Shown here piece after piece: positions 34,605 through 42,992 of a DNA stretch of 64,000 nt. Source of the DNA: Medakamo hakoo (taxonomy: Eukaryota; Chlorophyta; Trebouxiophyceae; Coccomyxaceae); assembly GCA_026636295.1 (NCBI GenBank), contig CP089463.1, positions 930,001-994,000 on the forward strand, read 5' to 3'. Positions within the stretch are counted from its first letter, which is position 1; the number at the start of each line of letters is the position of its first letter. The notes beneath the pieces were generated by a model. The model ran no database searches. It was not told the origin of the DNA and saw only the letters and a program-made list of their open reading frames with translations. A program made the translations under genes and the position numbers.

Positions 34605-36300
34605 ATGGGCGCCACGCTGCCGGCGCGCCGTATCCACGTGCGTGTCTCACACCACCAGCGCAACATGAGCGCCGCCCGGCCAGTCGCCGCCGCGGCCGCC
34701 ACATCCTCTTCATCCGACGACGCAAGCCGCCATGCGTGGGCCTTCTCCACCCGCCTCCTCCACCCGCGCAAAGCCTTCACCGACCCGTACGCCGCCATCT
34801 CGCCGCCGCTGTACCAGGTGCGGTTGGGGTGTGGGATTGAATCGGAGGGGAAAGCATCGAAAGCGGTCCACGCGCGTTATCATTTTTTTCCGCCGTCGCA
34901 TCGGCTAGCCTTCAAACCACGGCTCACCATGCCTCCATCCTCCCTCCCTCTCTCCAGACCGCGACGTTTGGCCAGCCCTCGGCCACGGAGGGTGGCGCCG
35001 AGTACGATTACACCCGGTCGGGTAACCCCACGCGCGCCCAGCTGGAAGCCCAAGTTGCGGACCTAGAGGGCGCGGACGGCGGAGCGTACGCGTTCACGAG
35101 TGGGATGGCCGCGCTGAGCACGGTCCTGCGCCTCGCGCCTGCGGGCTCGCACGTCGTCGCGGGCGACGACCTGTACGGCGGCACGTCCCGCTTGCTCGAG
35201 CGCGTGGCACCCGGCCTGGGCATCGAAGTCTCCAACGTCGACACGTGCGACGTTGGCGCCGTCAAGGCAGCGTTGAAGCCGGGCAAGACGGCCCTGCTGA
35301 TGCTGGAATCCCCGACCAACCCGCGCATGCAAATCTGTGACATCCGGGCGTGCGCCGCCGCCGCTCACTCCGCCGGCGCCTTGGTGGTGGTCGACAACTC
35401 GACCATGGCGCCCACGTTCCAACGCCCCCTCGCCCTGGGCGCGGACCTGTCGGTCACGTCGGGCACCAAATTCCTCAACGGCCACTCCGACGTGATGGTC
35501 GGCACGGTCGCCGTGCGGGGGCGCGACCTGGGCGCCCGCATCGCCTTCCTGCAAAACGCGGAGGGGGCGGGCTTGGCGCCCTTTGACTGCTGGCTGACTC
35601 TGCGCGGGCTGAAAACCATGGACCTGCGCATGCGGGCCGCGTCCGCCAACGCGGCCGCGCTCGCCGCGTTTTTGGACGGCCACCCGCTCGTGGACAAGGT
35701 CCTGTACCCGGGCCTGGCGTCGCACCCGGGTGCCGCCCTCCATGCCTCACAGGCGACGAGCGCGGGGTCCATGCTGTCCTTCACGACGGGCAAGTAAGTG
35801 TATGGATGAGGTGGGGGTGGGGAGAGAGGGCGTGGCGGCCCCCCCCCCTTCCTTTTTTCCATCCAGCCCTAACCCCGCGCTCTCTTTTTTTTCCATCCTA
35901 AACCCACATCAGTCTCACCCTCTCGCGCGTCCTCGTCGAATCCACGCGCCTCTTCGTCATCGCCGCCTCCTTCGGGTCGCTCGCCTCCCAGATCTCGCTG
36001 CCCTGCTACCTGTCGCACGCGTCCATCCCGGCGGCGTTGCGCGCGGCGCGTGGATTGCCTGACGACCTGGTCCGCGTTGCGACCGGCATCGAAGACCCAG
36101 CAGACTTACTCAACGACTTGGAAGCCGCGTTTGCCGTGGCGGCGGACGCGGCTGGACTCCCGCGCCCACCGCCACGTGTGGAAATGGCGCTGGCTAAAGC
36201 GGTGGACGCGGCGGGTGCGGGGCGGGAGGCGGCCCTGGAGCGGCGCATCGCGGCACTTGAAGCGGAGCTGGCGCGCGCGTTGGACGCGCAGGCCGTGTGA
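34605..36300 (+). CDS. CBL: Cystathionine beta-lyase, plastid
   Basis: Three exons, 34605-34817, 34958-35793 and 35913-36300 (phases 0, 2), encode 478 aa. A PLP enzyme that cleaves cystathionine to homocysteine in methionine synthesis. A transit peptide (about 50 residues) precedes AISPPLYQTATFGQPSA. Key blocks are YDYTRSGNPTR, FTSGMAALS, GDDLYGGTSRLL, LESPTNPRMQICDI, and the PLP lysine in SGTKFLNGHSDVMVG. LQNAEGAGLAPFDCWLTLRG is closer to CBL than to cystathionine gamma-synthase. The usual family end (GIEDPADLLNDLEAAF) is followed by about 60 extra residues ending in a coiled-coil-like helix (EAALERRIAALEAELARAL). An internal Met at residue 21 could be an alternative start. Confidence 0.95.
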
Positions 36301-36494
36301 AACCATGAAAAACATTCGTGACGTTTGATCTCTGTTCTTTTTTCACGCCGTCACTCCTTTCCCCCACTCCCAAGAAAAACAAAATTGCGTGCGTGTGTGA
36401 GAGAGAGAAAGCGAGCCCTCTCACACCAACAACAGGAAGGAAGGAACAAAAAAATAAAACACGGGGAGCGCGCGCTGCCTCTCCACCACACTGC

Positions 36495-38283
36495 CTAACC
36501 CACGACCGAGGTCGCGTACGACGGGTGGGTCGGGTGCTCCCCAGCATCAGCCGGCCGTTTGGGCCTGTACGCCAGCCTGCACAGCCCGACCGCCTCACCA
36601 AGCACAGACAGCGCGTAATCCAGGTCAGCGCGGGTGTGTGCGGCGGACGCGCACAGGCGGGCGCGGGCCGTGAGCAAGGGCGTGGCGGGGAAGCCGACGA
36701 CGACGACGGCCAGGCCCCGCTCCAGGCACGCGCGCGAAAACGCCGCGATTTTCCCCGGCTGGAACAGCATGACGGGCGCGACGGGCGAGTCCCAGTCGCC
36801 CAGGACGTTGGCGCCCATGGACAGCAGGCGTCGGCGCAGGTAGTTGGCGTTGTCGCGCAGCGCCGCCAGCTTGCGCGCGCCACGGTCGGAGCCGTCGGCG
36901 CCGGTGAGGAGCGCGAGGGCGGCCAGCACCTGTTCCGCGACCGGCGGCGCCATGGCCGTCGCCTGCAAGTGCCCGGGCGCGACGGCCTTGATGTGGGCGA
37001 TCAGTTCGGTCGAGCCCGCGATGTAACCGCCCGCCGCGCCGAACGCTTTGGTGAAGGTGCCCATGAGGATGTCGACCTCGGCCGGGTCCACGCCCAGGTG
37101 CTCGCACACGCCGCGGCCCGTCGCGCCCAGCGCGCCGATGGAGTGCGCCTCATCCACGTACAAGTACGCCTTGTACTTGTTCTTCAAGGCCACGATTTCG
37201 GGCAGGGGCGGCATCTCGCCCTCCATGGAATACACGCCCTCGACGACAATCAGGACTTTTTTCCAGGGTCGGCGTGTCCGGGGCTGGCCGTGGGCGATGG
37301 CCCGCCGCAGCACGGCCTCCAGGTCGTCCACGTCGTTGTGCGCGAACACCGCGACCTTGGCGCCCGACCCGCGCACGCCCGCGACGATGGACGCGTGGTT
37401 GAGGGCGTCGGAAATGACCAGGCAGCCCCGGCCGACGAGGGCCGGGATGACGGCCGAGTTGGTCGCGAAGCCCATGCCAAACACGACGGCGGCGGGCTTG
37501 CGCACAAACTCGGCGACGGCGGTCTCTAGCGACGCGTGGATGGGCGCGTTGCCCGCGTCGGCCCGGGTGCCGGGCACGGCCCAGCCCTGGGACGCCAGGA
37601 CGGCCTGGACGCGCGGCGTGCAGTACGGGTCGGCCGCGGCAAAGCCCAGGTAGTTGTACGAGCCCAGGTTGAGCGCCCTGATGCGCTTGCCGGTGAGGTC
37701 CAGGGCGGCCTGGCCGTGGACGGGCGTCCGTTCCAGCACGTCAAAGTACGCGTCGGGCGCGGACCCGATCGGCCGGTTCCAGCAGTCGTGGATGCGGTAA
37801 AACATGCGGCGCGTGTAAAAGTCTTCGTAGTCTTGGCGGATGGGGGCGAGGCCGTCGGCCCTCGCCTTTTTGGAGGCTTCGGACGAGGAATTTGGGCGGC
37901 CGGCGAGGGCGCGGGCGGCGTCCCGGATGTGGCCAAACAGGAAGAAGAAGCCCCAGCTGCGTGTTTTGGAGAGACAGGTTGGGAGTGGTTGGCCGAGGAG
38001 CGACGGGCGCGGGCGCTCGACTCTCGCTCTTCCCCTCTCACCCGCCGTCTCACCTTGCCATCGTCGTCAGCGCCGTGCCGAATGGTGGCGTCAGCGTGCC
38101 TGTGCCGCCCACTTCCTCATGGTGGTGGTGGTGGTGGTGGTTTGCGTGCGCGGCCTTGTGCGGGGTGGCGTGGCCTCCGTTGGGCGTCCTGCCGTTGAGC
38201 GGCGCGGGCGATGCGGCGCGGCCGTTGGGCAACGGACCCAGCGGCGGCTTACCCGCGCCGGTCGCCGCCGGCGGCGGGTCCAT
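36495..38283 (-). CDS. LCB2: Serine palmitoyltransferase catalytic subunit LCB2
   Basis: Two exons, 38283-38054 and 37956-36495 (phase 2), encode 563 aa. The enzyme condenses serine and palmitoyl-CoA, the first step of sphingolipid synthesis, on the ER. The hydrophobic region spanning the intron (FGTALTTMARSWGFFFLFG) matches the membrane anchor of plant LCB2. DYEDFYTRRMFYRIHDCWNRPI and NLGSYNYLGFA follow. The PLP lysine is in GTFTKAFGAAGGYIAG, and DEAHSIGALGATGRGV is conserved. The 70-residue N-terminus is Pro/Asn-rich with an H7 run and is unlike land plants. It is divergent from the TMEM14-like gene (324 bp) and convergent with CBL (194 bp). Identification is secure. Confidence 0.97.
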
Positions 38284-38607
38284 GGGTGGGGCAGGTCAGC
38301 AGCCTCGTTGCCGTCAGGGCGCGCCGTGATACCCTGCACAGGTCGCGCGCGGGACGGTCAACGAAAGAAAAGAAAAGGGGAACGGTCGCGGCTGTGAACC
38401 CAAAACGCTGCGCTTCGCGCCTGCGCAGCGCGTCGTCGGTCGCTCTTCTCACTCTGTCGTCCGTCTCGCGTTCCCACGACCGCACCCCAGGGCACGTGCC
38501 TCCCCCTTCCCCCGCTTCCCTGGCGGGCCCACACGCCTGCTCAACACTCCCCGTATTGATTCACGCCCCCTCGCGGCCTGCACCAAGGCCCCTTTTCGCC
38601 GTTTTCG
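38284..38607. promoter_or_regulatory. Divergent promoter region (LCB2 / TMEM14-like)
   Basis: With 324 bp this is the longest divergent spacer here. A GA/AAAG-rich stretch lies near 38360-38380 and GC-rich inverted sequence near 38406-38435. No gene and no recognised box. Confidence 0.45.
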
Positions 38608-39419
38608 ATGGCTAGCAGCGCGCTCGCGCCGCTGCGCGCCGCTGTCGCGCCCCGCAGCGCTCGCCGGAGCGCTGGAGCGGGTCGCTCCCTCCCAATTCTA
38701 CCCGCGCGGAAGCACGAGACTGCGCGCACGACCGTCGTCTCAACCGCTCATGGCCTGGGTGGCCTGCCTGCCCGTGGCCGGGCGGCAAGTGGCCCGGTGC
38801 GCGCAGCGCAAAGCGAGGTGCGTGTGTCGCTGAGATGGGGAGGTTGCAGGCAGCTTCGTGGCGTCGCACGGTGCTTGGACGATGTGGGCGTGTGCGGAGC
38901 ATGCCTTGCGCGGCGTGGCGACCGGAGGCGCATCCCCGGTCGGTCTGTTTCCTCGCCCCTCTCATCATTTGCGCACCCATCGGTTACCTTCCCCAACCTT
39001 CCCTCTGCCAGTCCGCCCAGCCGTCGCCCATCACGCCGGCCTCCTCCACCCGCCACGCCCCGCTCCACGACTTTTGCATGCTCATCCCGTACGGTTGCGC
39101 CCTGTGCGCGGGTGGGCTAGTGACGCTGCTGCTGGGCGCGGGCGCGCCTGCGTTGGCAGCGGTCGCAGCGGGGTCGGCCTGCCTGGCCGCCGCCGCAGGT
39201 TCTCTCTCAGCCTGGCGTGCGGGCCGCGCGTCCACGCCCTGGACGCTTGCTTCTGCGGGTATCACGGCCGCGACCGCGTACTGGTACTGGCGGGCGGCCG
39301 CCCCCGGAGCGGGCGCGTCGTTGGCGGCGGGCCTGTCCGCCGCGATGGCCGGGTTCCTGGGCTTCAACCTCGTGGCGGGGGGCAACCCGCCGCCGCGGGC
39401 GCGGGCGGCGGGGGCGTAG
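38608..39419 (+). CDS. TMEM14/FAX-like small membrane protein, probably plastid
   Basis: Two exons, 38608-38817 and 39012-39419 (phase 0), encode 205 aa. A Ser/Arg/Ala-rich presequence of about 70 residues precedes FCMLIPYGCALCAGGLVTLLLG and three further hydrophobic segments with small-residue patterns, the layout of the TMEM14 family. In plants the plastid members (FAX) export fatty acids from the inner envelope. The assignment rests on the four-helix pattern and the YGxxxxxGG start rather than on strict identity. The intron ends can form a 10-bp stem with one wobble. It is convergent with the large membrane unknown (128 bp). Confidence 0.72.
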
Positions 39420-39471
39420 AGTTGGGCTGTTCTGCACCTGCATTCTCTGTCGTTGTTGGTGTTGTTGTGTG

Positions 39472-39476
39472 TGTAA
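39472..39476 (+). terminator. Candidate UGUAA poly(A) signal of the TMEM14-like gene
   Basis: TGTAA lies 53 nt after the stop, preceded by TGTGTG. Confidence 0.5.
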
Positions 39477-39547
39477 AGACTGGGAAAACCTCAGCACCGT
39501 TCCTTTCTTTCTGTCTAACACACACCAAAAAAAAGGCGGCGCGCCTG

Positions 39548-41561
39548 TCAAAGGAACTCGTCGCTCTCGACCTCTTCCGCCACGCCCGCCAGGCCGGCGT
39601 CCGGCCTGGTGGCCTGGTGGTGGCGGGGGCCGGCGTCCGGCAGCACACAGTCCCCGCCACCACCAGGCCAGCCAACCGGCCTCACGGGCCCGGGCGAAGA
39701 CGCGGCTGAATCGTCGGAGTTGTAGCGGGAGTCGTGGCCGTGGGCGTGGGCGTGGTGGCCGCCCGCCGAGTGCGCCCAGCCGGACGACAGGCGGGACCCG
39801 CCCAGCAGCGGGGCGTCGACGGGCGGGCCGTGGTGGTGGTGGTGTGTGTGCGGGCTTCCTCCACCGCCGCCCCGTGTCCCCGACGCGGCCGGGCGGGCGC
39901 GCGCGCTGCGGCGGCGCCGCCGGCGGGCGGCACGGTCGAGGGCGGGGGCCGCAACCGCGAGCGCTGCGCCCACCACGCCCGCAGCCAAGGCAGCAGCGCC
40001 GGCCGCAAAGGCGGGCGTGCGGGCGGCGGCTAGCACAGAGGTCCCGGGCTCCAGGAGGGCGATGGCCGGCGGTGGGGGCGGGTGGTCAGCCTCCTCGTCC
40101 ACGGACGCACGTCGGTCCCGCCTGTCATGGACGAGGGGCGGCGCCTCGACGGGGCGCGGCTCGGCCGCTGCCGCCGCCCCCTCTTCCACGGCGTGGTCGA
40201 CGACCTCAGGCTCGTCGAACGCGTCATCGGCGTCCTCGTCGTCTTCTTCGTCCACGATTTCGGCCGGCGGCTGCGGCGTCGGCGCCTCCTCCACCTCCTC
40301 CTCCCCGTCCGCCGGCGCTGGCGCGGGCGGCGGCAGGGCCGGCTCGGCTTGTTGTGGGCTGCTCCTCCCTGCCCGCCACCGCGCCAACGCCGCCTGCAGC
40401 CCACCAGCCGCACGCACCGGACGGGCGTCAAGCACCGGCAGGGCTCGGGCCTCCGCCATGCGCGGCAGCAGGGCGGCAGGGCGGGCGGCGGGGCCGAGCG
40501 GCCACGGCCACCGCTGTTGTGGTTGGGAAGGTGGGGCGGCAGCCGCCCGGCGCCGCCACCATGCCACCTGGGAGGTCGATCGAGTCGACGCACCGCCCGC
40601 GGCGGCTAGGAGCACGGCCAGCGGCAACAACAGGAGCAGGGCGGCGAGCAGCGCGACGCTGGATGGTGCCGACTCGCCTGCAGCCGCGTGCTGCTGCGCT
40701 GCCTGCTCACGAGGCGTGGCGGGCGGCGCCCACGCCGCCTGCGACGCGGGCAGGCCGCCGCTGTCAGTCGGCGTGGTGGCAGACGAGGCGGCCGCCGGTC
40801 GCCGGCGGATCGCGGTCTCGGCCGGCGGCGTGGCGACGGCGGCGGGTGAGGGGCGGTGTGGTGGTGGCCCAGCCCGGTCCCGCGGCGCTGCCGCGGGCGT
40901 GGCCGGGGCGGCCGCGGGGGAGATGGACGGCGCCGGCTCCGGCTCCCGGGGTGACAGGTCGCCCACGACTTTCGCCGGGCTGCCGGCAGGCTTGGCAGGG
41001 CCCGGTGCGGCGTCGCCCGTTCCACCGTCGCCCTCCCCCACGTCCACTGCTTGCGAAGGGCTGCGCGCGGATGGCGCCGACGCGGCGCGAGGCGATCCAC
41101 CGTTCTCGCCCGGCGTGGGGGACCGCCCACGAGACGGGGGGCGGCCGAACCGCATGGGCGCGTCGGCGGCGGCCCGGGCGGAACTGTGTGTGTTGGGGCG
41201 GGTGGCAGGGCGTGATGGGGGAGGTTGGCCGTCCCGAGCTGGCGGGGCGAGTTTCCGAGTTTCCTCGGGTGAAACACGACGGCCGGCCGTGCGCGCAGCG
41301 CCTCGCCCTCCGACACCCGCCACCACCAACCTACCTTGGCTGCGGCACCCGTACGTCCGGTTCCGACGCAAACAGGTCGCGGTGGCGCAAGCGGCCGCCA
41401 AATGAGCCGACGCGGGGCATTGTGTTTGCCGCCGCGCATTGCTCCAGCGCCGCGACTCTGGAGCGGACGGACGGGAGTTCCGGACTGGGCGAGGCGGCTG
41501 GGGTAGGTGTGGATGGCGTGGCCTCATCGCCCGCGTCGGAGGCCGGCGGTGGAGACGCCAT
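39548..41561 (-). CDS. Unknown Pro/Ala-rich membrane protein
   Basis: Two exons, 41561-41335 and 41183-39548 (phase 2), encode 620 aa. The N-terminal 75 residues contain the most ordered-looking segment (SVRSRVAALEQCAAANTMPRVGSFGG). After a long Pro/Ala-rich linker comes a hydrophobic segment (VALLAALLLLLPLAVLLAAA), then an acidic stretch (DEEDDEDADDAFDEPE). A second hydrophobic segment (FAAGAAALAAGVVGAALAVAA) is followed directly by an Arg-rich cluster, and the tail is His-rich. Two membrane spans would place both ends on the same side. I do not recognise a family. The intron ends pair by 13 bp with a 4-nt bulge, which supports the splice sites. It is divergent from LCMT1 by 85 bp. Confidence 0.62.
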
Positions 41562-41646
41562 GGCCGCTGTGTCGTCGCGAACGCAAAAAACGGTGGTGTT
41601 GGCTAGGCATGCGTCGCCGGGCTCACTCCACAAAACAGAGTCCGGG
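41562..41646. promoter_or_regulatory. Very short divergent promoter region (unknown membrane protein / LCMT1)
   Basis: Only 85 bp separate the two preferred ATGs. The palindrome CCATGG at 41558-41563 gives an ATG on both strands. An upstream LCMT1 start at 41560 would make the two coding regions overlap head to head by 2 nt. Confidence 0.5.
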
Positions 41647-42759
41647 ATGGCCGCCCCGCCGGCGCTGGACACGCGGTTTGACGCGGCCGTCCAAGCCACC
41701 AATGACGACGCGTCCATCAGCAAGCTGTCAGCCATTCGATTAGGCTATTGGGCAGACCCCTGGCTGCCCGAACTGCTGCGCGGTGGCGGCCCTGCCCCGC
41801 GCCCGCCCGGCACGCCACAACCCCGCCGCTCCACACTCCTCACCCCGCCCCGCCGGCCACCGCTCATCAACCGCGGGTATTTCTGTCGACACCTGGCATT
41901 CCAAGGAGTGGTGGACAGCTTTTTGGATGCGGTGGAAGCGGAGAGCAGCCCCGGCGTCGGCGGAGGCACGCTGCTGCCCTGTTCCATCGTCGCGCTGGGT
42001 GCTGGGTTTGAGACCGGTTTTTTCCGGTTGGCCGCGTCCGGCCGCCGCCTGCCGGCCAAGTACGTGGAACTGGATTTCGCGGCGGTGACGCGGAGGAAAG
42101 CGGCGGCCCTCGACGCCGTGCCGGCGCTGCGGGACGCGGTCGGGAGGGGAGGGGGGGGCGAGTCCTCCCCGCCCGCCGTCTCCATCCACCCGGGCGACGG
42201 CCGGGCGGCCGGGCCCGTCTACACCCTGTCGCCCGCGGACTTGCGGGACGCGCCCGGCGTCATTTCGATTCTCCAGTGCGCAGGCGTGAATCCGCGTCTC
42301 CCCACCCTCGTCCTGGCGGAGTGCGTGCTGGCGTACCTGCCGCCCGCCGCCGGCGCCGCCCTCCTGTCCGAGCTCGGGCACTGGCTGCGCCCGGACGCGG
42401 CGTGCGCCCTGTACGACCCCATCCGCCCGGACGACGCGTTTGGCCGGCAGATGGCGGCCAACCTGGAAGCTCGGGGCTGCCCGCTCGTGGGCGTGCCCGG
42501 CGCGCCCAGCCCAGAAGCGCAGGTGGCACGTTTCAGGGCGGGCGGGGCGTGGGAGAGCGCGGCCGCGGCCGACCTGCGCGAAGTGTGGAGCTCCCGCACG
42601 CCCCCCGCCGCCCGGTCCAGGGCGGACGCCATAGAACGCCTGGACGAGTTGGAGGAGTGGCACATGATCCTGGAGCACTATGCGCTGGCCGTGGCGGTGA
42701 ATGGGAGGGCGTTGCATGGGAAAGTCGGCCTGCCGCCGCTGGTTGGGAGTGGAGGGTAG
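41647..42759 (+). CDS. LCMT1: Leucine carboxyl methyltransferase 1 (PP2A methyltransferase)
   Basis: A single exon of 370 aa from the Met at 41647. An in-frame ATG at 41560 would add 29 residues. The enzyme methylates the C-terminal leucine of the PP2A catalytic subunit using AdoMet. Family blocks: VQATNDDASISKLSAIRLGYW at the start, PPLINRGYFCRHLAF, the AdoMet site SIVALGAGFETGFFRLA, YVELDFAAVTRRKA, LVLAECVLAYLPP and LDELEEWHMILEHYALA near the end. A Pro-rich insert (about 42-65) before INRGY lacks an AG acceptor, so I treat it as coding. Length is slightly above the human enzyme. It is convergent with the MYB gene. Confidence 0.94.
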   Translation: MAAPPALDTRFDAAVQATNDDASISKLSAIRLGYWADPWLPELLRGGGPAPRPPGTPQPRRSTLLTPPRRPPLINRGYFCRHLAFQGVVDSFLDAVEAESSPGVGGGTLLPCSIVALGAGFETGFFRLAASGRRLPAKYVELDFAAVTRRKAAALDAVPALRDAVGRGGGGESSPPAVSIHPGDGRAAGPVYTLSPADLRDAPGVISILQCAGVNPRLPTLVLAECVLAYLPPAAGAALLSELGHWLRPDAACALYDPIRPDDAFGRQMAANLEARGCPLVGVPGAPSPEAQVARFRAGGAWESAAAADLREVWSSRTPPAARSRADAIERLDELEEWHMILEHYALAVAVNGRALHGKVGLPPLVGSGG

Positions 42760-42820
42760 TGGTGGAATGTTGCGCGTGTTCCCATTCCCGCACCACACAC
42801 ACACACACACACAACACACC

Positions 42821-42825
42821 TTACA
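42821..42825 (-). terminator. Candidate UGUAA poly(A) signal of the MYB3R gene
   Basis: TGTAA on the minus strand lies 168 nt beyond the MYB stop, next to a CA/TG repeat (42793-42813). Confidence 0.4.
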
Positions 42826-42992
42826 CACGAGGAGGCGCGGCGCGCCGCACAGGTACAGTTTCCTCCCTCCCTCCCCCTCCCTCCCTCCCCTTTCAACCGC
42901 TCTCCGAGACCCCACGGACAACAAAAAAAAGGCCCACACCCAAGACTGGTCCTCCTCCATCCCATGCCAACTCCCACATGGCCCCCCACATG

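Noticed and set aside
41770-41870. Small unannotated intron inside LCMT1 (Pro-rich insert before INRGY)
   Set aside because: The frame stays open and the stretch before the conserved block has no AG acceptor, so it is kept as coding.
39217-42759. A single 1180-codon plus-strand ORF that covers TMEM14-like 3' UTR, the unknown membrane gene and LCMT1
   Set aside because: Only the last 370 codons have family character (LCMT1). The upstream part is antisense to the intron-containing membrane gene and contains no conserved block.
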